The notes beneath the pieces are model-generated. The model saw only the letters and a list, made by a program, of their open reading frames with translations. It was not told where the DNA came from and did not search any database. This document shows positions 17,259-25,339 of a DNA stretch of 64,000 nt, one piece after another. A program made the translations under genes and the position numbers. The stretch's first letter is position 1. Every line of letters starts with the position of its first letter. The stretch comes from Devosia sp. ZB163 (lineage in GTDB: Bacteria > Pseudomonadota > Alphaproteobacteria > Rhizobiales > Devosiaceae): positions 1,468,331 to 1,532,330 of the forward strand of contig NZ_JAQRMY010000001.1 in assembly GCF_028613635.1 (NCBI RefSeq). Direction: 5' to 3'.

Positions 17259-18136
17259 CGCGTCGCCTCCGGGTTGCGGAACAGCTTGAGCTGCAGCGCC
17301 GAGAGGGCGAAGACAATCAGCGTCAGGATGACCGCCAGCGCCGAGCCGTAGCCGAAATCGAGGAACTCGAAGGCCTGCCGGTACATGTAGGTGAGCAGCA
17401 CTTCGGTGGCGCCGCCGGGGCCGCCATTGGTCATCACGAGCACCGAGGCGAAGACGTTGAAGCCGCCGATCACCAGCATGATGGTGACGAAGATCGTCGC
17501 GGGCCAGATCGCGGGAAGGGTCACCGCGCCGAAGCGCTGCCAGCGGTTGGCGCCGTCGATGACGGCAGCTTCCTCGAGTTCCCTCGGCACGCCCTGCAGG
17601 GCGGCAAGGAAGATCATCATCGACCAGCCGATGCCCTTCCAGACGCCGAGCGCGCAGATGGCGACCAGCGCCGTCCAGCGGTCGGCGAGCCAGGAGATCT
17701 TGTCGGTGGCGCCGAGCAGGTCATCGAGGGCGAAGTTGATCAGCCCGCGATCGGCGAACAGGTACTTGAACAGCAGCGAGACGACGACCCAGCTGGTCAC
17801 CACCGGCAGGTAGTAGAGCACGCGGAACACCGGCTGGGCCGGGCTCTTGTCCTTGAGCAGCAGTGCCACGCCGAGCCCGAGCGCGATCTGCGGCGGCACG
17901 GTGAAGGCCATGTAGATGCCGCTGTTCGAAAGCGCCAGCCAGAAGCGCGGATCGTTGAAGGCACGGATATAGTTTTCGAGCCCGAGGAAGGTGCTGGTCG
18001 CTCCCGCGACGATCTTCCAGTCGAAGAAGCTCATCTGAACCGCCTGCAGCATCGGATAGACGATGCAGACGAGGAACAAGAGGAACCCCGGCGCGATGAA
18101 CAGCGCCGGAGGCAGGTAGGTCCGCCAGAGTTTCAT
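17255..18136 (-). CDS. carbohydrate ABC transporter permease (MalF-type)
   Basis: 293 aa permease from the ATG complement of 18134-18136 (MKLWRTYLPPALFIAPGFLLF). The EAA motif is LEEAAVIDGANRWQRFGAVTLPAI, followed by the family MTNGGPGGATEVLLTYMYRQAF. The longer upstream open frame is the antisense of nothing real and was trimmed. It lies 80 bases after the binding-protein gene and overlaps the MalG-type gene. No ATPase gene is present in the operon, so the importer probably borrows a MsmK/UgpC-type ATPase encoded elsewhere. Confidence 0.88.
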   Translation of the reverse strand: MKLWRTYLPPALFIAPGFLLFLVCIVYPMLQAVQMSFFDWKIVAGATSTFLGLENYIRAFNDPRFWLALSNSGIYMAFTVPPQIALGLGVALLLKDKSPAQPVFRVLYYLPVVTSWVVVSLLFKYLFADRGLINFALDDLLGATDKISWLADRWTALVAICALGVWKGIGWSMMIFLAALQGVPRELEEAAVIDGANRWQRFGAVTLPAIWPATIFVTIMLVIGGFNVFASVLVMTNGGPGGATEVLLTYMYRQAFEFLDFGYGSALAVILTLIVFALSALQLKLFRNPEATR

Positions 18137-18216
18137 CGCCCCTCCCGCCTCGCGCGACGCCCCTTGGGAGCGCCGCGCGAGTTTGGGCCCGGAAGCGTCG
18201 CGGACCAGGTCCGTCA

Positions 18217-19479
18217 TCAGAGCGCGCCGGTGAGCAGCGGATCGATCTGCGCGGCGGCCATGGTGAGGGCCTCCTGCACGCTGATCTTGCCCTCGAAGGC
18301 GGGCACCAGTTCGGCGTTGAGGATGCCGTCGACCTTGGACGAGCCGGGGATGGCGAGGCGCGACTTCGCGGTCTTCAGCTGTTCGGCGAAGGGCGCGAGG
18401 AACGGCAGGATTTCGGCCTGCTTGTCGGCGAAGGCCGGGATCACCGTCATCTGGCCGGTCTTGGCCATCTCGATCTGGAACTGCTCGGACTGGGTGAAGC
18501 GGATGAATTCGAGCGCCGCGTCCTGGTTCTTCGAGGCCGTGGTGAGGACGATATCCTCGCCGCCGACCACGCTGACCGAGCCGCCCGGGCCGGCCGGGAC
18601 CGGGGCGTAGACCGGGGTGAAGTCCGGATACTGCTCGGACCAGATGCCGGCCATCCACGGACCATCGAGGATGGTGGCGTAGTTCTCCGACGGCAGGCCG
18701 TCCGAGGTGCCGACGGCGCCCTGGTTGCCGATGATCAGGTTGGGGATCTGCCCTGCGGCGTAAAGGTCCACCAGCATCTGCACGGCCGCGACACTCTCGG
18801 GGCTATCGAGGTAGCCCGAGGCCTTGGTCAGGTCCGGATCGGTGATGTTGCCGCCACCCGACCAGATCCACGGGAAGAGGCTCCAGCCACCCAATCCGCC
18901 ATCGGCGAACACCTGGGTATCGGTGCCCTTCAGCTTCTCGGCCAGCGCCTTCAGCTCGTCGAAGGTGGCGGGCGGGGCGCTGACGCCGGCCTTGTCGAGG
19001 GCCGCCTGGTTGACCACCAGCACGCGCGTATTGGTGTCGAGCGGCAGGCCGTAATACTTGCCCTTGTAGAGGTTGGTGGCGAGCGTCCCCGGGTAGGTCG
19101 CGTCGGCGAAGGTCTTGAAGTCGGGCATCGCGTCGCTGAGCGCCACCAGCACGCCGAGATCGGCGAATTGCGGCACCCAGCCGAGGTCGGCGCGCACCAG
19201 GTCGGGCAGCTCGCCGCCGGCGGCGCTGGTGGTCAGCTTCTGTAGCAGCGAGTCATAGGGCACGTCGACATACTTGATCTTGATGCCGGGATGCGCCGCC
19301 TCGAAGGCCGGGATCAGCGTCGCATTCAGCGCGTCCTGCTGGGTCGAGTTGCCGCCGTTGCCGTACGACCCCCAGAAGGTGACGGTGACGTCCTCGGCGA
19401 GCGCCGGCAGCGCTGCGAACAGGGCCGCGCCGGCGACCAGCGACAGCAACGCGCCCCGGCGCGTCGGGTGATAGGTCAT
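18217..19479 (-). CDS. sugar ABC transporter substrate-binding protein
   Basis: 420 aa SBP_bac_1 family periplasmic protein. The leader MTYHPTRRGALLSLVAGAAL contains twin arginines before the hydrophobic core, so export by Tat is possible but Sec cannot be excluded; cleavage near ALA|ED. Family features include TVTFWGSYG, IKIKYVDVPYD, and FIRFTQSEQFQIEMAKTGQ. First gene of the operon, divergent from the ROK regulator across a 164-base interval. Ligand inferred as isomaltooligosaccharide or related glucan from the GH66 partner. Confidence 0.88.
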   Translation of the reverse strand: MTYHPTRRGALLSLVAGAALFAALPALAEDVTVTFWGSYGNGGNSTQQDALNATLIPAFEAAHPGIKIKYVDVPYDSLLQKLTTSAAGGELPDLVRADLGWVPQFADLGVLVALSDAMPDFKTFADATYPGTLATNLYKGKYYGLPLDTNTRVLVVNQAALDKAGVSAPPATFDELKALAEKLKGTDTQVFADGGLGGWSLFPWIWSGGGNITDPDLTKASGYLDSPESVAAVQMLVDLYAAGQIPNLIIGNQGAVGTSDGLPSENYATILDGPWMAGIWSEQYPDFTPVYAPVPAGPGGSVSVVGGEDIVLTTASKNQDAALEFIRFTQSEQFQIEMAKTGQMTVIPAFADKQAEILPFLAPFAEQLKTAKSRLAIPGSSKVDGILNAELVPAFEGKISVQEALTMAAAQIDPLLTGAL

Positions 19480-19521
19480 GGTGATTTCCTCCTCAGCGAC
19501 GAGCCTTGGCCGGCTCGTTCT

Positions 19522-19545
19522 AATTGTTTTATGGTGGAAATAATT
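19522..19545. promoter_or_regulatory. putative ROK-repressor operator (NagC/XylR-like palindrome)
   Basis: AATTGTTT (19522-19529) and AAATAATT (19538-19545) form an inverted repeat with one mismatch and an 8-base spacer. It lies in an AT-rich island of a GC-rich divergent interval, 43 bases upstream of the sugar-binding-protein gene and about 100 bases upstream of the ROK gene. NagC-type operators have similar TT-rich/AA-rich arms, so binding by the adjacent ROK protein is a reasonable inference. Confidence 0.5.
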
Positions 19546-19643
19546 ATGCTGTCAACGGCCATCAGACGCATCGGCAGATGCCACATATCTTCCTTGGCAA
19601 AATAAATCCGATACGCTAATCGGGCTGTCTGAGGAGAGCTTGA

Positions 19644-20801
19644 ATGCGGATCACCACGCCCAGATGGATGCCCGGCAACGGCGCGATGCGCGCCGTGGCA
19701 CTCGAGGTGCTGATCCACGGCCCGCTGTCGCGCAGCGAGGTGGCGCGGCGGCTCGACCTCTCCCCCGGCTCGCTCACCCGGCTGTCGACGCCGTTGCTCG
19801 AATCCGGGCTGCTGGTCGAGGCGGGCGAGCAGGTCGACGGCAGGGTCGGCCGACCGTCGCAACTGCTCGACGTGGTGCCGACCTCGCGCCGCTTCATCGG
19901 CATGAAGCTGATGGCCGACGAAGTGGTGGGGGTGACCACAGACCTCCGCGCCAACGTGCTTTCCACCGAGTCCCGCCGCCTGCCGGACCGGTCGCCCGAC
20001 GCGGTGGCCGACGTGATCGCCGAACTGGCGCGCTCGCTCGCTGCCGGCACGCCCGAGGTGATGGCGCTGGGTATCGGCATCGGCGGTTTTCTCGGCGAGC
20101 ACGGGCATGTGCTGAGCGCGCCGTTCCTCGGCTGGGAAGACGTGCAGCTCGGGGTGATGATCGAGGCGCGCACCGGCATCCCCACCATCGTCGAGAACGA
20201 CCTTGTCGCCTTCACCGAGTACGAGCACTGGTTCGGCGCCGGCCGCGGGCTCGACCGCTTCGCCGTGGTGACGCTCGGCGCCGGCGTCGGCTATGGCCTC
20301 GTGATCCACGACGAGATCGTGCGCAACGACGAGTTCGGCATCGGGCTGGTTGGACACTGGCCTCTCGACCCGTTCGGTCCGGTCTGCTCGGAGGGCCACC
20401 GCGGCTGCGCCAAGGCGGTGCTCACCGACACGGCGATCACCCACGCGGTATCGCAGGCGCTCGGCCGCACCGTGACCTATCCCGAGGCGCTCGATCTCGC
20501 CGCATCGGGCGAGCCGGCGGCGCGACGGGTGGTAGACGATGCCGGCCGCGGCCTCGGCCGGCTCCTCGCCGCCATCGCCAACCTCACCATGCCGCAAACC
20601 GTGATTCTCGGCGGCGAAGGCGTCCGCCTCGCCGAAGTGGCAACCGCGGCAATTGAAGCCGGCATCGCCGCCGACCGCGACCCGCGCACCCGGCCGATCC
20701 CGCTCACCATCCGCTCGGGCGAGAACATCGAGTGGTGCCGCGGCGCCGCCTGCGTCGCCATCCAGTCCTTCGTCCTCGGCCGCCGCACGGCCGGAAACTA
20801 G
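19644..20801 (+). CDS. ROK-family transcriptional repressor (NagC/XylR-like)
   Basis: 385 aa. Residues about 10-70 form a winged helix-turn-helix (GPLSRSEVARRLDLSPGSLTRL); the remainder is a ROK sugar-kinase-like domain. The zinc motif CxCGxxGC is present as CSEGHRGC, so the second Cys is Glu, and no kinase-type ATP loop is evident, consistent with a regulator rather than a kinase. It is divergent from the GH66/sugar-import operon with a palindrome in between, so local sugar-responsive repression is the expected role. The sugar ligand is unknown. Confidence 0.85.
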   Translation: MRITTPRWMPGNGAMRAVALEVLIHGPLSRSEVARRLDLSPGSLTRLSTPLLESGLLVEAGEQVDGRVGRPSQLLDVVPTSRRFIGMKLMADEVVGVTTDLRANVLSTESRRLPDRSPDAVADVIAELARSLAAGTPEVMALGIGIGGFLGEHGHVLSAPFLGWEDVQLGVMIEARTGIPTIVENDLVAFTEYEHWFGAGRGLDRFAVVTLGAGVGYGLVIHDEIVRNDEFGIGLVGHWPLDPFGPVCSEGHRGCAKAVLTDTAITHAVSQALGRTVTYPEALDLAASGEPAARRVVDDAGRGLGRLLAAIANLTMPQTVILGGEGVRLAEVATAAIEAGIAADRDPRTRPIPLTIRSGENIEWCRGAACVAIQSFVLGRRTAGN

Positions 20802-21026
20802 GACACCGGGCGAGGGAGGCGAGGCGGGCCAGCACGACGATCGCTGCTACTCCGGCGCGTCCACCGTCAGGATCAAGTATCGTTGCGCTGGAATTGCCTG
20901 CGTCTTAGCATGAAAAACCACGGTGCTGCGGCGGCTCCGCTCCATGTCGGGGTGACGCCAGGCCCGGATGGGCCAGCGCTGGATCGGTTCGGTGGGGAAT
21001 GTGCTTGATGCCGGGCCAGTGCGGAG

Positions 21027-21103
21027 TGGTACCGCCTCCCCGGATCGAACGGGGGACCTCTAGATCCACAATCTAGCGCTCTAACCAACTGAGCTAAGGC
21101 GGC
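21027..21103 (-). tRNA. tRNA-His (GTG anticodon), CCA encoded
   Basis: The complement folds into a normal cloverleaf: acceptor GCCGCCT/AGGCGGT, D-arm with AGCTCAGTTGGTTAGAGC, anticodon stem CTAGA/TCTAG around loop TTGTGGA (anticodon GTG), and T-arm CCCCG-TTCGATC-CGGGG. The gene ends with A73 and an encoded CCA (complement of 21027-21030). G1 faces U72, and the discriminator is A73 rather than C73, so the usual G-1:C73 histidine identity pair cannot form; this is the atypical form known from many alphaproteobacteria. Confidence 0.95.
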
Positions 21104-21330
21104 CTCGGCAAGCGCGGCGGAACATAGTTTCAGTTTTTCGCTCTGGCAAGCGCCGATTTGGCGCTCTTCATAGCCTGTTGACGGAGCCCGGCTTAACCAT
21201 CGCCGCACAATGACCGGCACGTGCGCAAGCGCGCATATAGACCGGGCGGAAGACGCACGTTATTTAGAGAAGATTAAGTTCCGAGTTCGCTTTGTGTCAA
21301 ATTGGCACAATGCAGGTAGACGAGTAATGC

Positions 21331-24033
21331 GTGGACGCTGAGTGGATCAAATCGCCGACGGCCCGCCTGGTGCTGTTGCACTGGGCAGATGTCCGTCCGG
21401 CCTGGCTGTGGTCCCAAGACGGCGAAACGCTGCTCTGGCGCAATGACGCCGCGCGCTATTTCCGCGGCAAGATCAAGAAGCACGGCCTGAAGCTCGCCCC
21501 CGAGGCGGTGCCGATCAAGGGGCAGGTCGCCCGGCTGATTCGGCTGGGCTCGATGGGCCGCCCGAGCCTGAGCCGCATCCAGTTCCTCGCGGGTGATCGG
21601 CCGATTTCGGCAACCTGCACGTGCATGCCGCTGGCGATCGGCGCGGGCGAGATGGGTGTCCTCATCGTCGCGGTCGATCCCATCGATCCGGAACTGCTCG
21701 AGGCACGCGACCTGCACGAGGTCGACCCGGTGACGGCCCGCATCCTGCCGCCTGGGGCGGATTTCCTGCTGATCAGCGAAGATGGCCAGATCACCTCCGG
21801 GACCCGGCATGCCCTCGACCGGTTCGGTCCCATCATCGAGAGCGAGGGGCTGCCGCACGAGGACGAGAGCGGCGAAGTCCAGCTCGACGGCGACGCCGTT
21901 GAGGTGACACGGTTCACCGCCAGCCCGCATGATGCGGTGCTGCTGCTGTTCGAGCGCCGCGCCCCGGCTGCGGCTTCCGCCATCGCCGACGTGCGGGCCG
22001 AGGAAGGCGTCATCTCGCGCGAGGACGCGCCGGCGCCTGTCTCCGCTCCGGCCGAGGAGAGCGAACCGCTGCTGCCGCTGGGGCTGCCAGTCGCAGAGCA
22101 TGCCGACGACGAGCCGGTGGCCGCCGACGAAGAGAACTGGGTCGAACCCCTGCGGCCGGCAGAGTTCGCTGGCTCCCTCGCATCGCTGTTCGACCGCCTG
22201 GCGGACGACAACTCGCTCTACGAGCCGCTGACGGCCGCCGACGAGCACTTTTCCGGCCCGCCGCCGGCTCCGGTCGAAGACCCCGTGCGGGGCGATGACG
22301 ACGGCGCGGTGCCTGAGCCGCAACCCACCCTCGAGGCGCCGGCCGAGGATCCCATCGCCGCCATCATCGAGGCGGCCGACGCCGAGGACGAGAGCGTCGC
22401 CCCCACCATCATCTGGCGCGTTGTCGGCCGCGGACTCACCCCGTTGCCGGTCGAACGTCCGGCCGAGGAACCAGTCGCGGCTTCGGCGCCGCCCGACGCC
22501 GAGACCGTCGAGCGCGTCTCGCGCTACAATTTCGACGAGCTGAGCCGCATCCTGACCGATCGCGTCAACGGCATGCAGGTCCGGCCGGACGAGGTTCCGG
22601 CCGCGGAGACGACCGGCGAGGGGGCGCTGATCAACCTTGCCGGCGAGACGTTCATCCTCAACCGCCTGCCGCTCGGCATCCTGGTCTTCCGCGACCAGCA
22701 GGTGCTGTTCGCCAACCGCGCGCTCACCGATCTTGCCGGCTACGACAGCATAGAGAGCCTGCGTTCGGCTGGGCTCACCGCCATCTTCCCCGCCGAGGAC
22801 GCCGAAGTCGTCGGCCCGGTGACGCACTTGCTGCGCCGCGACGGTGGGCTCGTGCCCGTGAATGCCCGGCTGCAGTCCATCACCTGGCACGGCCGGCCGG
22901 CCCTGATGCTGTCGGCCAGCCAGGCCGAGAGCCGCCTCGGGCACGAAGCTGCGGTGCGCTCCTTCGCCGAGCTTGCCGCCGAGACCGCCGATGACGGCTT
23001 CATCGCCGCCGACCGGTCGGGCATCGTGACCTCCGTCTCGCTGCACGGCCGCATCGTTCTCGGCCTGACCGAGGAAGAGATCGTCGGACGCCCGCTCGCC
23101 GTCTTCATCGATCCCTCCCAGCTGGGGGAGCTGAAGACCTTTCTCGAGCGGCCCGCCCGCTTCGCCGAGACGGCGCGCCCGGCCATCCAGTTCGCCGGCG
23201 CCAATTCCACCGTCCGCATTGCGGTCTTCGCCCAGGGGCAGGCGGGCATCGTCGCCGGCTATTTCGCCCTGGTGCGCAAGGTTGGCGGCACGACGACTGC
23301 GCCGGCGCGGCAGGAGCCTGCGCCGATGGACGAGTTCGAGCCCTCGATGCTGACGCGCGTCAGCCGCGCCGTCCGCCGTCCGCTCAACACGGTCATCGGC
23401 TTCGCCGACCTGATTTCTACCTCCGGGACCGGCACCGGCGAGAACCTGCGCACCCTCGAATATGCGCGCGATATCCGCACGGCCGGTACCGAGATCGCGA
23501 CGCTGATCGACGAGCTCGACGACTATGCCCGGCTGAAGGAAGGCCGCTATCCGGCGGCGCCCGACGATATCGATCTGGCCGCGCTGCTCGAGAGCTGCCT
23601 CGCCCGTGTCCGCAGGCAGGCCGGAGACGCCCGCGTCCTCGTCCGCAGCGCCGTCTCCGAGCGGCTGCCGCGCATCACCGCCGACCGTGCCTCGCTGACC
23701 CAGGGGATCCTCAATCTCCTCGCCAGCGCCATCGACCAGACTCCGCCCGGTGGCTCGGTCATCCTGTCGGCGCAGCGCGAGGACGATGGCGCCGTCACCG
23801 TCAACGTGCGCGATGGCGGCGAGACCCGCCGCGACCTCGGCGAACGGTTCGTCGTCTTCCGCGATGGCGTGGGCAAGAACGGCGAGGCCCTGCAGCCGGT
23901 CCGCTCCAGTGTCGGCCTCGCCTTGACCCGGTCGCTGCTCGCGGTGAACGCGCTGTCGCTCTCGGTCGACCCGGCCGTCGGAACCGGCAACATGTTCTCG
24001 CTGCTGGTCCCCGCCGACCTCGTGCGGGAATAG
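21331..24033 (+). CDS. PAS-domain sensor kinase homologue lacking the phosphoacceptor His
   Basis: 900 aa from the GTG at 21331 (an in-frame TAA at 21325 leaves no earlier start). Order: N-terminal PAS-like region (1-130), acidic Ala/Pro/Glu-rich linker (about 210-400), PAS (about 430-520), second PAS (about 543-650), a HisKA-like helix pair from 670, and a HATPase-like domain to the end. The H-box reads LTRVSRAVRRPLN, with R679 where family members have His (SHExRTPL). The N-box is LNLLASAI, with S799 in place of the metal-binding Asn. It should therefore not autophosphorylate in the usual way. No membrane helix is seen. No response regulator is adjacent. It could be a DivL-like scaffold or a binding partner of another kinase (inference). 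Confidence 0.75.
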   Translation: MDAEWIKSPTARLVLLHWADVRPAWLWSQDGETLLWRNDAARYFRGKIKKHGLKLAPEAVPIKGQVARLIRLGSMGRPSLSRIQFLAGDRPISATCTCMPLAIGAGEMGVLIVAVDPIDPELLEARDLHEVDPVTARILPPGADFLLISEDGQITSGTRHALDRFGPIIESEGLPHEDESGEVQLDGDAVEVTRFTASPHDAVLLLFERRAPAAASAIADVRAEEGVISREDAPAPVSAPAEESEPLLPLGLPVAEHADDEPVAADEENWVEPLRPAEFAGSLASLFDRLADDNSLYEPLTAADEHFSGPPPAPVEDPVRGDDDGAVPEPQPTLEAPAEDPIAAIIEAADAEDESVAPTIIWRVVGRGLTPLPVERPAEEPVAASAPPDAETVERVSRYNFDELSRILTDRVNGMQVRPDEVPAAETTGEGALINLAGETFILNRLPLGILVFRDQQVLFANRALTDLAGYDSIESLRSAGLTAIFPAEDAEVVGPVTHLLRRDGGLVPVNARLQSITWHGRPALMLSASQAESRLGHEAAVRSFAELAAETADDGFIAADRSGIVTSVSLHGRIVLGLTEEEIVGRPLAVFIDPSQLGELKTFLERPARFAETARPAIQFAGANSTVRIAVFAQGQAGIVAGYFALVRKVGGTTTAPARQEPAPMDEFEPSMLTRVSRAVRRPLNTVIGFADLISTSGTGTGENLRTLEYARDIRTAGTEIATLIDELDDYARLKEGRYPAAPDDIDLAALLESCLARVRRQAGDARVLVRSAVSERLPRITADRASLTQGILNLLASAIDQTPPGGSVILSAQREDDGAVTVNVRDGGETRRDLGERFVVFRDGVGKNGEALQPVRSSVGLALTRSLLAVNALSLSVDPAVGTGNMFSLLVPADLVRE

Positions 24034-24150
24034 CGCGCTGCGCGAACGACTTAGGTCCCGCGTCCCAATAGCTTCGTGGACAGATTGTCGCAGCGGCCGC
24101 TCCACGGTGCCGCCGCCAGAGGCAGGTGGATGCAGCGCTTTTCCCAGCGG

Positions 24151-24167
24151 GCTGGAACGTTTCTAAA
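24151..24167. promoter_or_regulatory. possible Irr/ICE iron-control element
   Basis: The bases GCTGGAA-CGT-TTCTAAA match the rhizobial iron-control element (TTTAGAA-N3-TTCTAAA) fully in the right half and at four of seven positions in the left half. It lies 114 bases upstream of the ferric-iron binding-protein start, a sensible place for iron regulation by Irr. Single imperfect match, so low confidence. Confidence 0.35.
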
Positions 24168-24280
24168 CTGTGTTGACGGGACGGGGGCTTAGCCGTTCCC
24201 AATAATGTTGACTTCCGCGCTCCGTTTTGGCGTATGCGCCCTGACACCGGCCAGGTTGGCTGGGCGACGGGAGAACACTG

Positions 24281-25324
24281 ATGACCAAGACGATGCGTAT
24301 GTCGGCAGCGCTGTTTGCCGCTCTGATTGCCGGCACCGCCGTGCCTGCTTTTGCCCAGAGTGGCGAGGTCAACGTCTACAGCTACCGCGAGCCCGGCCTG
24401 ATCCAGCCGCTCCTCGACACGTTCAGTGCCGAGACGGGCATCAAGGCCAACGTGCTCTACGCCGGCGACGGCCTGCTCGAGCGCGTCGCCGCCGAGGGTG
24501 AACTCTCCCCGGTCGACGTCGTCCTCACCGTCGATATCGGCAACCTCGTCGGCGCCAAGGAACAGGGCCTGACCCAGCCGATCACCACGCCGGCGCTGAC
24601 CGAGCGCCTCGCGCCCGAGTTCCACGATGCCGACGGCAACTGGGCCGCGCTGTCGCTGCGCGCCCGCGTCTTCTATGTCAGCAAGGATCGCGTTCCCGAG
24701 ACGGCGCTGACCTATGAGGACATCGCCAAGCCCGAGTGGAAGGGACGCCTCTGCACCCGTCCGGGCGACCACGCCTACAATATCGGCCTCATCGCCAACC
24801 GCATCGCCGCCTGGGGCGTCGACAAGACCCGCACCTGGCTGACCGCCGTCCGCGACAACCTCGCCTCGGCGCCGACCGGCAATGACCGCGGCCAGGTCAA
24901 GGCCATCCTCGAAGGCAGCTGCGACCTCGCGATCGCCAACACCTACTACATGGGCCTGATGCTCAATAACGACGCCGAGCCCGAGCAGAAGGAATGGGCC
25001 GCCTCCGCGCGCATCGTCTACCCCGATGCCAACGGTGACGGCACGCAGGTGAACGCCGCCGGCGCCTTCATCGGCAAGTACGCGCCAAACCCCGAGAATG
25101 CCAACAAGCTCATCGAGTTCCTGCTGTCCGACGAAGCCCAGCAGCTTTACGCCGATGCCAACTACGAGTATCCGGCCGTGACGAGCGTCAAGCCCGCCGA
25201 ACTGACCCAGAGCTGGGGCGAACTGAAGCCCTCCAAGGTGTCGCTGACCGAAACCGCCGGCTTCCGCGACGAAGCCGCGGCCCTCGTCGACGAGCTGAAG
25301 TTCAACGAAGGCCCGCAGAACTAA
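24281..25324 (+). CDS. Fe(3+) ABC transporter substrate-binding protein (FbpA-type)
   Basis: 347 aa periplasmic ferric-binding protein. Signal peptide MTKTMRMSAALFAALIAGTA ending near AFA|QS. Features of the FbpA group: VNVYSYREPGLIQPLL, LYAGDGLLERVAAEG, KPEWKGRLCTRPGDHAYN and the twin-Tyr iron-ligand motif ANTYYMGLM. ATG at 24281 follows GAGAAC at 24270-24275. The double-domain permease follows; no ATPase gene of the FbpC type is adjacent. Confidence 0.88.
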   Translation: MTKTMRMSAALFAALIAGTAVPAFAQSGEVNVYSYREPGLIQPLLDTFSAETGIKANVLYAGDGLLERVAAEGELSPVDVVLTVDIGNLVGAKEQGLTQPITTPALTERLAPEFHDADGNWAALSLRARVFYVSKDRVPETALTYEDIAKPEWKGRLCTRPGDHAYNIGLIANRIAAWGVDKTRTWLTAVRDNLASAPTGNDRGQVKAILEGSCDLAIANTYYMGLMLNNDAEPEQKEWAASARIVYPDANGDGTQVNAAGAFIGKYAPNPENANKLIEFLLSDEAQQLYADANYEYPAVTSVKPAELTQSWGELKPSKVSLTETAGFRDEAAALVDELKFNEGPQN

Positions 25325-25339
25325 CACCGGAGGCTGTCC

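Noticed and set aside
19594..19622. TTGGCA/TAATCG as promoter of the ROK gene
   Set aside because: The -10 match is poor; spacing fits only one weak reading, so no promoter was called.
21274..24105. Very long antisense open frame (about 943 codons) opposite the sensor kinase gene
   Set aside because: GC-rich codon bias of the real gene produces long antisense frames; the product shows only Gly/Arg/Asp-rich low complexity and no domain, whereas the sense frame has clear PAS and kinase-like motifs.
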